This document shows positions 1 through 9,024 of a stretch of DNA of 64,000 bases, one piece after another. Position numbers and translations under genes: made by a program. The stretch spans positions 186,001 to 250,000 of the forward strand of contig CANMTR010000004.1 in the NCBI GenBank assembly GCA_947500825.1, read 5' to 3'. Source of the DNA: an uncultured Paracoccaceae bacterium. Lineage in GTDB: Bacteria > Pseudomonadota > Alphaproteobacteria > Rhodobacterales > Rhodobacteraceae. Under the pieces are notes generated by a model. The model did not search any database. It was not told where the DNA came from and saw nothing but the letters and a program-made list of their open reading frames with translations. Within the stretch, counting starts at the first letter, position 1, and each line of letters starts with the position of its first letter.

Positions 1-655
1 GCGACTGCGTGAAGGCACGCAGGTCCTTTCGCCGGCCCAGGAGGAGGAGCATGTCCTCGGCTTCGAAGGCGCAGGTGTCGCCGTCGCGTCCGATGAACTC
101 GCTGCCACGCATGACGCCCAGGCAGCGCAGGTCGAACCGGCCGAGGTCCAGGTCCTCCAGGCTGCGGCCGGTCAGCTCGTCGGGAACGCGCATGTTCACC
201 ACGTGGAACGTGTTGCCGAGGCTGACATAGTCCCGGATCAGCGGGTTGTGCAGGATCTGGGCGATCTGCTCTCCCATCCGCACCTCGGGATGGATCACCC
301 GCTCGACGCCGATATGGTTGAGGATACGGTGATGGGTCTTGGAGACCGCCTTGGCCCAGATCTTGTCGAGGCCGAGCAGGCGCAGGTTCATGGTCGCCAG
401 GACGCTGGCCTCGAAATCGCTCCCGAGGGCGACGATGCCCACGTCGCACTCGGCCACGCCCGCGTCCCGGAGGGCCTCGTCCGACCGCGCGTCGACGATC
501 AGGGCCTGGTCCAGGGCGTCCGCATGGCGCGAGACGCGCGCCTCGTCGATATCGACCCCGATGACGTAGTTGCCGAACCGCTTCAGTTCGGTCGCGACGG
601 TCGAGCCGAAATTGCCCAGCCCGATCACCACGAAGTTCGTGGGATGCTTCGCCAT
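1..655 (-). CDS. TrkA/KtrA-type potassium uptake regulatory subunit (3' part missing)
   Basis: Cytoplasmic NAD(H)-binding gating subunit of a Trk/Ktr potassium channel. The ATG at 655 opens a frame that runs off the left edge after 218 codons. The N-terminus has the Rossmann motif GLGNFG (residues 12-17) followed by an acidic VDID stretch. The visible C-terminal part (RVPDELTGRSLEDLDLG, then FEAEDMLLLLGRR) looks like an RCK_C/TrkA_C domain. KtrA-type proteins are about 220 residues, so probably only a few residues are missing. It lies 1 nt downstream of the SDR gene stop and is probably co-transcribed with it. The channel subunit is not visible here. Family is clear; the Trk versus Ktr subtype is an inference from length. 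Confidence 0.88.
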   Translation of the reverse strand, partial: MAKHPTNFVVIGLGNFGSTVATELKRFGNYVIGVDIDEARVSRHADALDQALIVDARSDEALRDAGVAECDVGIVALGSDFEASVLATMNLRLLGLDKIWAKAVSKTHHRILNHIGVERVIHPEVRMGEQIAQILHNPLIRDYVSLGNTFHVVNMRVPDELTGRSLEDLDLGRFDLRCLGVMRGSEFIGRDGDTCAFEAEDMLLLLGRRKDLRAFTQS

Positions 656-656
656 G

Positions 657-1505
657 TCAGGTATCCTCGTCCAGAAGGGCCGCGAGCCCGTGGCGGTAGG
701 TAGGATACCGCAGTTCGACGCCCAGTTCCGACTTGATGCGGTGGTTCTGCACGCGCTTCGATTCGGCGTAGAAGCTGCGCGCCATGGGCGACAGGTCCGC
801 CTCCTCGAAGGTGACCTGGGGCGGCCGCTCCACGCCCAGAAGGTCGGCGGCATGGGCGATCACGTCCTGCGGCGGGGCGGGATCGTCGTCGCACACGTTG
901 TAGACGGCTCCGGGGCGGGGGCGATCGATGGAGGCCAGGCACACGGCCGCGATGTCCTCCACGTGGATGCGGGAGAAGACCTGGCCCGCCTTCACGATCC
1001 GCCGCGCGCGGCCCTCGCGCACCTTGGCGAAGGGGCCGCGCCCGGGCCCGTAGATCCCCGCGAGCCGGAACACGTGGAGCGGGAGGCCCGCCTCCCGCGC
1101 GAGGGCCCGCCAGCCCGCCTCGGCCCGGACCCGCGCCGCGCCGCGCGCGGTGGAGGGGGCGAGCGGCGTCTCCTCGTCCACCCAGCCGCCGTCGTGGTCG
1201 CCGTAGACCCCCGTGGTCGACAGGTATCCGAACCAGTCGAGGCGAGCCCGGCCGAGGTCGCCGCCATGGGCGACCAGAACCGGGTCTCCGTCGTCGGGGG
1301 AGACGGAATGCAGGACGTGGGTCGCCCGCGCGATCTCGGGGCCCAGGTCGTTGCCCGGCCAGAGGATCGGGCGCACACCGGTTGCCTCGATGTCGCGAGC
1401 CTTCTCCTGCGACCGGGTGGTACCCGCCACCTCCCAGCCGCGTGCGAGCAGCAAGGGCGCCAGCGCCCGCGCCGAATAGCCGTGGCCTATGGACAGGAGC
1501 CTCAC
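657..1505 (-). CDS. SDR-family NAD(P)-dependent epimerase/dehydratase-like protein
   Basis: Atypical short-chain dehydrogenase of 282 residues with an N-terminal nucleotide-binding motif GHGYSA (residues 7-12), a strand with STTGVYG near residue 110 and RLAGIYGPGR further on, as in NAD-dependent epimerase/dehydratases of the YeeZ/SDR_a5 kind. The substrate cannot be read from the sequence. It overlaps the upstream DUF1810 gene by 4 nt (ATGA at 1502-1505) and ends 1 nt before the TrkA-type gene. The three probably form one operon. Confidence 0.8.
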   Translation of the reverse strand: MRLLSIGHGYSARALAPLLLARGWEVAGTTRSQEKARDIEATGVRPILWPGNDLGPEIARATHVLHSVSPDDGDPVLVAHGGDLGRARLDWFGYLSTTGVYGDHDGGWVDEETPLAPSTARGAARVRAEAGWRALAREAGLPLHVFRLAGIYGPGRGPFAKVREGRARRIVKAGQVFSRIHVEDIAAVCLASIDRPRPGAVYNVCDDDPAPPQDVIAHAADLLGVERPPQVTFEEADLSPMARSFYAESKRVQNHRIKSELGVELRYPTYRHGLAALLDEDT

Positions 1506-1918
1506 AACCGCTCCAGCGTCCGCCCGTCGCGCGCGCCGTCGTAGAACGTGTCGAGCACCTGGCCGAACAAGCCCGGGGCCGCCCCCGCGCGTTCGAAGAG
1601 CGTCGCCGACGAGCGAACCTTGGCCGCGTCGACACCGCCCAGGATCGCCTCGGGTGGCGTTCCCCCGTGGGTCAGCAGGAGCTTGAACATTTCCGACAGG
1701 CGCGGCCCGAGGACGGGGTGGCGCAGATACGCCTCCGCCTCCGCCAACCCCGCGATCCCGTAATACTCGGACCGCTGCGACCGGCCCAGGCCGGCGAGTT
1801 GCGGATAGACGTACCAGATCCAGTGGGTGGTCTTGCGCCCTGCCGCGATCTCGGCATGGGCCTTGGCGTAGTCGTGCTCCTGCGCGACGAGAAATCGGTC
1901 GAGATCGAAGTCGGTCAT
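1502..1918 (-). CDS. DUF1810 domain-containing protein
   Basis: Protein of about 138 residues with the DUF1810 hallmark order FDLDRFLVAQ, then HWIWYVYPQLAGLGRS, YYGI and EAEAYLRHPVLGPRL. The biochemical role of this family is unknown. I chose the ATG at 1918 (MTDFDLDRF) because the family begins there. An upstream in-frame ATG at 1939 would add seven unrelated residues. Its stop overlaps the start of the SDR gene by 4 nt, suggesting translational coupling. Confidence 0.85.
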   Translation of the reverse strand: MTDFDLDRFLVAQEHDYAKAHAEIAAGRKTTHWIWYVYPQLAGLGRSQRSEYYGIAGLAEAEAYLRHPVLGPRLSEMFKLLLTHGGTPPEAILGGVDAAKVRSSATLFERAGAAPGLFGQVLDTFYDGARDGRTLERL

Positions 1919-1957
1919 GGCCTCATGTGGCCAGAGCATGCGCCCGGGTGCAAGCGG

Positions 1958-2941
1958 TCACGGATGGATCAGCGCCAACAGCGCCCGTTCTTCCCGGCGA
2001 AGGCCGCGCCGCTCGGGCGCCCGGTCGGCTATCGCCTGCCGGTCGGGCAGGTCGGCCTCGGCCAGGTCGATCACGTCGGGGTGGATATAGCTGTTGCGGG
2101 CGATGGCGGGGGTGTTGCCCAGACGTTCGCAGGCCGCGTCGGCCATCGCCTTGATGCTGAGGCGGTCGGCCTTCAGGGCCACGGCCATGGCCGCGACGCT
2201 GCCGTTCCAGGTGCGGAAGGTCTTGGCCGTCACCTCGTCCTGCCCGGTGATCTCGTGGAGAAGCTCGTTCACCTGGGTCGAGGTCACCTCGTGGACGGTG
2301 CCGCCCGCATCCGTCCAGTTCGCGAGCGTGGCCCCCGGCAGGTCGTCGAGCCGGTGCAGCACCTTCGCCAGCCGACGATCCCGCAGCCGCCGACGAAGGC
2401 GCCGGCCGCCCTTGCCGCAATAGTCCAGCTCCAGCGAGTCCGCGTCCAGGCTCAGGTGCCGCGAGCGCAGGGTCGTCGCCCCGAAGGCGCCGTTTTCCTC
2501 GGCGGCCTCGCGGCTGCCCACGCGCAGCGACAGCCGGTCGATCATCGCCAGGACGGCCGCCACGGCGAAGGCACGGTCGCCCGCCTCGCCCCTCAGGTCC
2601 TCCCGGATGCGCCGCCGAACCGCCGGAAGGCGGTCCCCGAAGGCCGGTAGGTGGGCGTATTTGCGCCGTGCCCGGAAGGCCGTCCACCACGAATGGTAGC
2701 GGTACTGCTTGCGGGCGCGGACGTCCCGCCCGGTGGCCTGGAGGTGGCCGTCCGCCCGCGGGCAGATCCACACGTCCTCGTAGGCCGGCGGGACCGCCAA
2801 CTCCTCCAGCCGCCGCCGCTCGGCCCGGTTCTCGATCCGCGTGCCGTCGGGGGCGCGGTAGGACCAGCCGCGGCCCGCGCGCCTGCGCGTGATGCCGGGG
2901 CGGTCGTCGGGATAGTATACGAGGTCGGGCATGTCCTTCAT
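1958..2941 (-). CDS. DNA topoisomerase IB (poxvirus/bacterial type)
   Basis: Type IB topoisomerase of 327 residues that relaxes supercoils by nicking one strand through a 3'-phosphotyrosyl bond. Candidate catalytic residues are in place by comparison with the poxvirus enzyme: Arg140 (SLRVGS), Lys177 (GKGG), Arg243 (TAKTFRTWNG) and nucleophile Tyr285 (ARNSYIHP). Bacterial homologues are commonly about 330-350 residues, so this is full length. The start at 2941 (MKDMPDLVYY) fits; M4 at 2932 is an alternative. It is divergent from the AMP nucleosidase gene. Confidence 0.93.
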   Translation of the reverse strand: MKDMPDLVYYPDDRPGITRRRAGRGWSYRAPDGTRIENRAERRRLEELAVPPAYEDVWICPRADGHLQATGRDVRARKQYRYHSWWTAFRARRKYAHLPAFGDRLPAVRRRIREDLRGEAGDRAFAVAAVLAMIDRLSLRVGSREAAEENGAFGATTLRSRHLSLDADSLELDYCGKGGRRLRRRLRDRRLAKVLHRLDDLPGATLANWTDAGGTVHEVTSTQVNELLHEITGQDEVTAKTFRTWNGSVAAMAVALKADRLSIKAMADAACERLGNTPAIARNSYIHPDVIDLAEADLPDRQAIADRAPERRGLRREERALLALIHP

Positions 2942-3090
2942 CGCGGCGGCAACCGGCGTCTCGCAGCCCCGGTTCCCGGGCGTTCCGTCGCACCGGCCGG
3001 CGGGGGCGTCCCGCGCGGTCCGGGTGGTGCGGGCCGGGTTGTGCGGCCGGGAGGATTGGCGATAGTGCGCTCACGCAAAGGGGGGACCAG

Positions 3091-4566
3091 ATGACCGAAA
3101 GTCTGCCGATCGAGACGCCGGACCTGCCCGCGCCGGAGACCTTCACGGATGCCGCCGCGGCCGTGCAGCATCTGCAAAAGCTCTACGCCGCCGCCGTCGA
3201 CTTCCTCACGGGGCGGTTCGTGGGCGCGTTGAAGGGCGGCGTGCCCGGCCTGCGCTACCGCGCCTTCTACCCCGAGATCCGGATGACCACCACGACCCAC
3301 ACGCTGTCCGACAGCCGGTTGTCCTTCGGCCACGTGGCCCAGCCGGGGCGCTACTCCACGACGATCACCCGCCCCGACCTCTTCGCCAACTACCTCGAGC
3401 AGCAGCTCGGCCTCCTGCTCGCGACGCAGGGCGCCTCCGTCCAGGTGGGGGTCTCGTCCACGCCGATCCCGCTGCACTTCGCGGTGGCGGGCGATCCCGA
3501 CCTGACCGTGCCGCAGGACGGGGCGATGGACTTCACCCTGCGCGACGTCTTCGACACGCCGGACCTGTCCACGACCCACGACGCCATCGTCAACGGAGAA
3601 GGCTTCGCCTTCGAGGACGGCTCGCGCCCGCTCGCCCCCTTCACCGCCCAGCGGATCGACTACTCCCTGTCCCGGCTCGCGCATTACACCGCGACCGACC
3701 CGGCCCATTTCCAGAACCACGTCCTGTTTACCAACTACCAGTTCTACGTGGAGGAGTTCGAGGTCTATGCCCGGCAGGTCCTGGCCGACCCGAAGAGCGG
3801 CTATACCGCCTTCGTGGGGCCCGGGAACCGGTCCATCGACACCGCCGAGGGCGTGCTGGAGCCCGCGGGGAAGGCCCCGCAGATGCCCGCCTATCACCTC
3901 AAGCGCGAAGGCGGGCAGGGCATCACCCTCGTCAATATCGGCGTCGGCCCGTCGAACGCCAAGACCGCGACCGACCATATCGCGGTCCTGCGCCCCCATG
4001 CGTGGCTGATGGTGGGCCACTGCGCCGGGCTCCGCAATTCCCAGCGGCTGGGCGATTTCGTCCTCGCCCACGCCTACCTGCGCGAGGATCACGTCCTCGA
4101 CGACGACCTGCCCGTCTGGGTGCCGATCCCGGCCCTGGCCGAGATCCAGGTCGCGCTGGAGGAGGCCGTGGCCGAGGTGACCGAGCTCAAGGGCTATGAG
4201 CTCAAGCGGATCATGCGCACCGGCACCGTCGCCACCATCGACAACCGCAACTGGGAGCTTCGCGACCAGTCGGGCCCAGTCCAGCGCCTTAGCCAGTCCC
4301 GCGCCGTGGCCCTCGACATGGAGAGCGCGACCATCGCCGCCAACGGCTTCCGCTTCCGGGTGCCCTACGGCACGCTCCTGTGCGTCTCCGACAAGCCGCT
4401 CCACGGCGAGCTGAAGCTGCCGGGCATGGCGACCGACTTCTACCGCACCCAGGTGGCGCGCCACCTGCTGATCGGCGTGCGCGCCATGGAGGCGATCCGC
4501 GAGATGCCGTTGGAGCGGATACACAGCCGCAAGTTGCGCTCGTTCGAGGAAACGGCCTTCCTCTGA
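3091..4566 (+). CDS. amn: AMP nucleosidase
   Basis: Hydrolyses AMP to adenine and ribose 5-phosphate in the cytoplasm. The 491-residue length matches the family (about 480-490). An N-terminal AMP nucleosidase domain (residues about 15-200, with RYRAFYPEIRM and RPDLFANYL) precedes a nucleoside-phosphorylase-like catalytic domain (residues about 270-480), with GVGPSNAKTATDHI, VGHCAGLRNSQ and the ALDMESATIAANG signature. A run of G 8-13 nt upstream of the ATG serves as ribosome-binding site. It is a stand-alone gene between the divergent topoisomerase gene and HU. Confidence 0.95.
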   Translation: MTESLPIETPDLPAPETFTDAAAAVQHLQKLYAAAVDFLTGRFVGALKGGVPGLRYRAFYPEIRMTTTTHTLSDSRLSFGHVAQPGRYSTTITRPDLFANYLEQQLGLLLATQGASVQVGVSSTPIPLHFAVAGDPDLTVPQDGAMDFTLRDVFDTPDLSTTHDAIVNGEGFAFEDGSRPLAPFTAQRIDYSLSRLAHYTATDPAHFQNHVLFTNYQFYVEEFEVYARQVLADPKSGYTAFVGPGNRSIDTAEGVLEPAGKAPQMPAYHLKREGGQGITLVNIGVGPSNAKTATDHIAVLRPHAWLMVGHCAGLRNSQRLGDFVLAHAYLREDHVLDDDLPVWVPIPALAEIQVALEEAVAEVTELKGYELKRIMRTGTVATIDNRNWELRDQSGPVQRLSQSRAVALDMESATIAANGFRFRVPYGTLLCVSDKPLHGELKLPGMATDFYRTQVARHLLIGVRAMEAIREMPLERIHSRKLRSFEETAFL

Positions 4567-4574
4567 CGCCGGGG

Positions 4575-4591
4575 GCCCTTCATTCAAGGGC
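4575..4591 (+). terminator. Weak hairpin after amn
   Basis: GCCCTT-cattc-AAGGGC forms a six-base-pair hairpin with a five-base loop, 9 nt after the amn stop. There is no T-run, so it is at best a weak or Rho-assisted terminator. Confidence 0.35.
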
Positions 4592-4693
4592 TTCCGGGGT
4601 TCGGAACCGGTTGTGCGCTCCGCACGAATGGCGTTTAGTCCGGTATCAGCCGATCAGGCGGGACAACGAAAACGACAATGAGGAGACAGTGAC

Positions 4694-4984
4694 GTGGCCC
4701 AGAAACCGATGACCAAGACCCAGCTCGTGGCCGCCCTTGCCGACCGCATGGACAGCGACAAGAAGAGCGCGGGCGAGGCCCTCGACGCGATCACCGACCT
4801 CATCACCGACGAGGTCGCCTCCGGGGGCGCCGTCACGCTGCCCGGCATCGGCAAGATCTACTGCCGCGAGCGGCCCGAGCGCATGGTGCGCAACCCCGCC
4901 ACCGGCGAGCAGATGAAGAAGGACGCCGACAAGGTGGTCAAGATGACCATCGCCAAGGCGCTCAAGGACAGCGTCAACGGCTGA
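4694..4984 (+). CDS. HU-family DNA-binding protein
   Basis: Small basic nucleoid protein of 96 residues that binds and bends DNA as a dimer. It has the alpha-helical dimerisation half (KTQLVAALADRMDSDKKSAGEALDAI), the GAVTLPGIGKI turn and the DNA-binding arm with RNPATGEQ. The start is GTG at 4694, set by an AGGAGA ribosome-binding site at 4681-4686. It is monocistronic by position. Whether it is the main HU or a specialised paralogue cannot be decided here. Confidence 0.93.
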   Translation: MAQKPMTKTQLVAALADRMDSDKKSAGEALDAITDLITDEVASGGAVTLPGIGKIYCRERPERMVRNPATGEQMKKDADKVVKMTIAKALKDSVNG

Positions 4985-4996
4985 TGCATCCGGCCG

Positions 4997-5036
4997 CCGG
5001 CGCCCGCGGGGCGCCGGACGGCCTTTCCCGGGCCGT
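4997..5036 (+). terminator. Double hairpin after the HU gene
   Basis: Two adjacent inverted repeats follow the HU stop. A nine-base-pair stem (4997-5005 with 5009-5017) is followed by GACGGCC/GGCCGTC (5017-5023 with 5031-5037). No T-run follows. The tandem GC-rich hairpins are the likely end of the HU transcript before cobA. Confidence 0.5.
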
Positions 5037-5086
5037 CAAAGGGTGGCACAGAGGGGCCTCCCGTTCCACCACCCGGACCCACCCCC

Positions 5087-5809
5087 ATGACCGGTTTCGT
5101 CAGCTTCGTCGGCTCCGGCCCCGGCGACCCGGAGCTTCTGACGCTCAAGGCCGTCTATCGCTTGCGCAGCGCGGATGCGGTGCTGTTCGACGATCTCTCT
5201 TCGGGGCCGATCCTGTCCCATGCCCGGCCCGGCGCAGACCTCGTGGGCGTGGGCAAGCGCGCCGGGCGGCCCTCGCCGCGCCAGCACCATGTCAGCCGCC
5301 TGCTGGTGGACTACGCCCGCGAGGGCGGTCGGATCGTGCGGCTGAAGTCCGGCGATCCGGGCCTCTTCGGCCGACTGGAGGAGGAGCTCGTCGCCCTGCG
5401 GGAGGCCGGGATCGCCCACGAGATCGTGCCGGGCGTGCCTTCGGCCATCGCCGCCGCCGCGGCCGCCGGCATCCCGCTCACCCGCCGCCTGACGGCCCGT
5501 CGCGTCCAGTTCGTCACCGGCCACGACGCCACCGGCGCGCTGCCCGCGGATATCGACCTCGACGCTCTCGCGGACAGGGGCGCCTCCACGGTGGTGTTCA
5601 TGGGCAAGCGCACCTTCCCCGCGCTGGCGCGATCCCTGATCGAGCGCGGGCTGCCCCCGGACCAGCCCGCGATCCTGGCGGAGGCCGTCTCCACCCCCGA
5701 CCAGCGCATCTTCCGCGCCACGGTGAGCGCCCTTGCCGAGCGTCTCTCGGACGATCCCGGCGACCGCCCGGCCCTGATCCTCTACGGCCCCCTGGCCGAG
5801 GGCCCGTGA
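5087..5809 (+). CDS. cobA: Uroporphyrinogen-III C-methyltransferase
   Basis: SAM-dependent SUMT that methylates uroporphyrinogen III at C2 and C7 to precorrin-2, the branch point to cobalamin and sirohaem. It has the tetrapyrrole methylase signature GSGPGDPELLTLKA at residues 9-22, GDPGLFGR and the PGVPSAIAAAAAAGIPLTRR stretch near residues 115-135. At 240 residues it is the single-domain form, without a CysG-type dehydrogenase/ferrochelatase part. Its stop overlaps the cobF GTG start by 4 nt. Confidence 0.93.
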   Translation: MTGFVSFVGSGPGDPELLTLKAVYRLRSADAVLFDDLSSGPILSHARPGADLVGVGKRAGRPSPRQHHVSRLLVDYAREGGRIVRLKSGDPGLFGRLEEELVALREAGIAHEIVPGVPSAIAAAAAAGIPLTRRLTARRVQFVTGHDATGALPADIDLDALADRGASTVVFMGKRTFPALARSLIERGLPPDQPAILAEAVSTPDQRIFRATVSALAERLSDDPGDRPALILYGPLAEGP

Positions 5810-6561
5810 CCTTGCGCCCCGCGAGCTTGCACATCGACCTCGTCGGCATCGGCACCGGCCATCCCGAGCACGTGACGCTCGCGGGCCTGCGCGCCATGCG
5901 CGAGGCGGGGCTGGTGCTCGTGCCGCGCAAGGGGGCCGGCAAGGAGGACCTGGCGCATCTGCGCCACGCCATCCTCTCCGCCGCCGGAGCGACCGGGCGG
6001 GTGGTGGAGTTCGACTATCCCGTCCGCGATCCGGCGCTGCCCTACGCCGAGCGGGTGGCGCGCTGGCATGGCGAGATCGCCCGGCGCTGGGCGGGTGCGA
6101 TCGCGGACGATCCCGGCCCCGTGGCGCTCCTCGTCTGGGGCGATCCGGGGCTCTACGATTCCACGTTGCGGATCGCGCGCCGCCTCGAGCCGTCCCCGCA
6201 CCTGCGGGTGATCCCGGGCATCACCGCCCTCCAGGCGCTGACGGCGGCCCACGCGATCCCGTTCAACACCGTGAACGGGGCCGTCACCGTCACCACGGGC
6301 CGGCGCCTGCGCGACCACGGCTGGCCCGCGGGCGCCGACACGGCGGCGGTGATGCTCGACGGCGAGTGCAGCTTCCTGGCGCTCGACCGTCCGGACCTCG
6401 CGATCTGGTGGGGGGCCTATCTCGGGATGGCGGAGCAGATCCTCGACCACGGCCCCCTGGCCGAGGCGGGCCCCCGCATAGCCCAGGCCCGCGCCGCCGC
6501 GCGCGCCCGCCACGGCTGGATCATGGACACCTACCTGCTGCGCGCGGGAACGGCGGAATGA
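5806..6561 (+). CDS. cobF: Precorrin-6A synthase (deacetylating)
   Basis: Aerobic-pathway C1 methyltransferase and deacetylase of cobalamin synthesis, 251 residues. It starts like a tetrapyrrole methylase (HIDLVGIGTGHPEHVTLAGLRAM) and has WGDPGLYDS and PGITALQALTAAHAIPFN. The GTG start at 5806 overlaps the cobA stop (GTGA), and the cobF stop overlaps the next ATG by 4 nt, so cobA-cobF-DUF1636 are coupled. Presence of cobF implies the oxygen-dependent B12 route. Confidence 0.9.
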   Translation: MTLRPASLHIDLVGIGTGHPEHVTLAGLRAMREAGLVLVPRKGAGKEDLAHLRHAILSAAGATGRVVEFDYPVRDPALPYAERVARWHGEIARRWAGAIADDPGPVALLVWGDPGLYDSTLRIARRLEPSPHLRVIPGITALQALTAAHAIPFNTVNGAVTVTTGRRLRDHGWPAGADTAAVMLDGECSFLALDRPDLAIWWGAYLGMAEQILDHGPLAEAGPRIAQARAAARARHGWIMDTYLLRAGTAE

Positions 6562-6884
6562 CGGCGATCGTGCACCTGTGCTCGACCTGCCGCGCCGGGC
6601 CGCTGCCGCTCTCGGACCTCGCCGCCGCCCTCCTCGATGCCGGGATCGAGGCGGAGCTTCGCGCGCATCCCTGTCTCAACGTCTGCGCCGCCCCCGTCGC
6701 CCTGTCGCTCCAGGGGCGGGGGAGGGCGACCTGCCTCTTCTCGGGCGTCGATCCGGAGGCCGACCGCGACGACATCGTCGCCACGATCCGCGCCTGGCAA
6801 GCGGCGCCCGCGGGCTGGATCGACGACGCCCGCCCCTGCGGCCGGCTGCGTCACCGCCTCGTGGGGCGCGTTCCCGCGCCCTAG
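6558..6884 (+). CDS. DUF1636 putative metal-binding protein
   Basis: Protein of 108 residues with CSTC near the N-terminus and CLNVC about 35 residues later, the thioredoxin-like ferredoxin/DUF1636 pattern. As I recall, the family is common beside cobalamin genes in alphaproteobacteria. Its exact job (metal handling or electron supply) is not established. The ATG at 6558 overlaps the cobF stop (ATGA). It converges on uvrC with no spacer: the stop codons at 6882-6884 and 6885-6887 abut. Confidence 0.8.
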   Translation: MTAIVHLCSTCRAGPLPLSDLAAALLDAGIEAELRAHPCLNVCAAPVALSLQGRGRATCLFSGVDPEADRDDIVATIRAWQAAPAGWIDDARPCGRLRHRLVGRVPAP

Positions 6885-8744
6885 CTATCCGCGGTCGTGG
6901 AAGTGGTCGTAGATCTTCTCGGCCAGCCCGGCGCTGATCCCGTCCACGGCCTTGAGGTCGGCGAGGGCCGCGCGCCCCACGGCCTTGGCCGAGCCGAAAT
7001 GGGTCAGGAGCGCGCGCTTGCGCGTCGCGCCCACCCCCGCGATCTCGTCGAGCGGCGTGGCCGAGACGCCCTTGGCCCGCTTGGCGCGGTGGGTGCCGAT
7101 GGCGAAGCGGTGCGCCTCGTCGCGCATCCGCTGGACGAAATACAGGACCGGGTCGTTGTGCCTGAGCGCGAAGGGCCGCTTGCCCACGCGGTGGAACTCC
7201 TCCTTGCCCGCGTCGCGGTCGATCCCCTTGGCGACGCCGGCCATGGCGATGTCCTCCACGCCCATCTCCGTCATGATCTCGCTGACGGCCGAGACCTGCC
7301 CGGCGCCGCCGTCGATCAGAAGCAGGTCGGGCCACATGCCCTTCTCCCGGTTCGGGTCCTCCGAGATCAGCCGCTTGAAGCGCCGCTTCAGCACCTCCTT
7401 CATCATCCCGAAATCGTCTCCGGGCGTCAGCTCGTCGCCGCGGATGTTGAACTTGCGGTACTGGGACTTCACGAACCCCTCCGGGCCGGACACGATCATG
7501 CCGCCCACCGCGTTCGTGCCCTGGATGTGGCTGTTGTCGTAGACCTCGATCCGCTCGGGCCGCGCGTCGAGGTCCAGCGCCTCGGCCAGCCCGTCCAGCA
7601 GGCGTCCCTGGGTCGCCGTCTCGCTCATCTTGCGCGCCAGGCTCTCCCGCGCGTTCCGCAGCGCGCCAGCCACCAGGTCCTTCTTCTCGCCTTTCTGCGG
7701 GACGAGGATCTGCACCTTGCGGCCCGCCTTCTGGCCCAGCGCCTCCTCCAGAAGCTCCCGCTCCTCGATGTCGTCCGACAACAGGAGCTGCCGCGGCGGC
7801 TCCTTGTTCTCGTAGAACTGCCCGATGAAGCCCGCCAGGATCTCCGCCGGCTCGGCGCCCGAGCCGGTCTTGGGATAGTAGTCCCGGTTACCCCAGTTCT
7901 GGTTCGCCCGGATGAAGAAGACCTGCACGCAGGCCTGTCCTCCCTCGACGTGGAGCGCGATCACGTCCGCCTCCGACACGCCGGCCGGGTTGATCCCCTG
8001 GGAACCCTGCACATGGGTCAGCGCCCGGATGCGGTCGCGGATCGCCGCCGCCCGCTCGAACTCCATCGCCTCGGCCGCCGCCTCCATCTCGGCGGCGAGC
8101 TGGTGCTGCACCTTCGTGGTCTTGCCCCGCAGGAACTGCTGCGCGTCGTGGACGCTCGCGGCGTAGTCGCTCTCCGAGATGTGGCCGACGCAGGGCCCCG
8201 AGCAGCGCTTGATCTGGTAGAGCAGGCAGGGACGCGAGCGCCCCTCGAACTGGCTGTCGGTGCAGTTCCTGAGCAGGAACACCTTCTGCAACTGGGTCAG
8301 TGTCCGGTTCACCGCGCCCGCGCTGGCGAACGGCCCGAAATACGCCCCCTTGGTCGTCTTGGCGCCCCGGTGCTTGCGGATCATCGGATAGGCATGGTCG
8401 CCCGTCACAAGGATGTTGGGGAACGACTTGTCGTCGCGCAGGAGCACGTTGTAGCGCGGCTTGAGCTGCTTGATGAGGTTCTGCTCCAGGAGCAGCGCCT
8501 CGGTCTCCGTCTTCGTCGTGAGGAACATCATCGACGCGGTCTCGCGGATCATCCGGTCGATCCGGGGGCTGTGCCCCGAGGACCGGGCATAGCTCGACAC
8601 CCGCGCCTTCAGGTTGCGCGCCTTGCCCACGTAGAGGACGGCCTGGCTCGCATCGAGCATGCGATAGACGCCCGGAGAGGCGTCCAGCGTCCGCAGGTAG
8701 GACTGGATGCAGGCATGGCCGGTGGGCGCGGTCTGGTCGCTCAT
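6885..8744 (-). CDS. uvrC: Excinuclease ABC subunit C
   Basis: Makes both incisions in nucleotide excision repair together with UvrB. It is 619 residues and complete. A GIY-YIG nuclease domain lies at the N-terminus ([30 protein letters not shown], within residues 20-55), followed by a cysteine cluster [13 protein letters not shown], a UVR helix pair ([13 protein letters not shown]), the RNase-H-like second nuclease ([17 protein letters not shown]) and C-terminal helix-hairpin-helix motifs. I start it at ATG 8744 (MSDQTAPTG) rather than 8798, because the upstream extension does not resemble the family. Confidence 0.96.
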   Translation of the reverse strand: MSDQTAPTGHACIQSYLRTLDASPGVYRMLDASQAVLYVGKARNLKARVSSYARSSGHSPRIDRMIRETASMMFLTTKTETEALLLEQNLIKQLKPRYNVLLRDDKSFPNILVTGDHAYPMIRKHRGAKTTKGAYFGPFASAGAVNRTLTQLQKVFLLRNCTDSQFEGRSRPCLLYQIKRCSGPCVGHISESDYAASVHDAQQFLRGKTTKVQHQLAAEMEAAAEAMEFERAAAIRDRIRALTHVQGSQGINPAGVSEADVIALHVEGGQACVQVFFIRANQNWGNRDYYPKTGSGAEPAEILAGFIGQFYENKEPPRQLLLSDDIEERELLEEALGQKAGRKVQILVPQKGEKKDLVAGALRNARESLARKMSETATQGRLLDGLAEALDLDARPERIEVYDNSHIQGTNAVGGMIVSGPEGFVKSQYRKFNIRGDELTPGDDFGMMKEVLKRRFKRLISEDPNREKGMWPDLLLIDGGAGQVSAVSEIMTEMGVEDIAMAGVAKGIDRDAGKEEFHRVGKRPFALRHNDPVLYFVQRMRDEAHRFAIGTHRAKRAKGVSATPLDEIAGVGATRKRALLTHFGSAKAVGRAALADLKAVDGISAGLAEKIYDHFHDRG

Positions 8745-9024
8745 CTCGGGCTTTCGTGATTCCGGGTCGGGGCTGCAAAATATGTCCGCGCCCCACAAGA
8801 GGGAAGACCTCCACCGAACCTGTGGAGAAGCCTGGGGGCAAAGGTCAGACAGGAGGGTTTTTTCGTTGCCGAAGCCGGGTTTGACCGGTTTGATGAATTT
8901 TTAATCAATTTACCAAGTCATTGATAAGAATGAATATTATAATCGAGCGCACGATATTGGCCGTCCGGGGCTGGGGTTTTGCAACAAAACTGCGACAACG
9001 TGGAAGAATGCAGGGGCGGGGCCC
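8745..9024. promoter_or_regulatory. AT-rich intergenic region upstream of uvrC
   Basis: A 280-nt spacer between the 5' end of uvrC and the 3' end of the PTR1-like gene. Positions about 8885-8960 are strikingly AT-rich for this window. On the minus strand there is a perfect TATAAT at 8941-8936, a good -10 candidate for uvrC, but no convincing -35 box 17 nt further upstream. A perfect GTTTTG-caa-CAAAAC hairpin at 8976-8990 could end the PTR1-like transcript. No gene seen. Confidence 0.45.

Noticed and set aside
2938-4587. 549-residue minus-strand ORF opposite amn
   Set aside because: Rich in Gly, Arg, Val, His and Asp with no domain; it mirrors the amn codon pattern. In GC-rich DNA such long antisense frames are common.
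6897-8759. 620-residue plus-strand ORF opposite uvrC
   Set aside because: Shadow of uvrC: low-complexity Leu/Arg/His/Gly composition, no motif, while uvrC on the other strand is complete.
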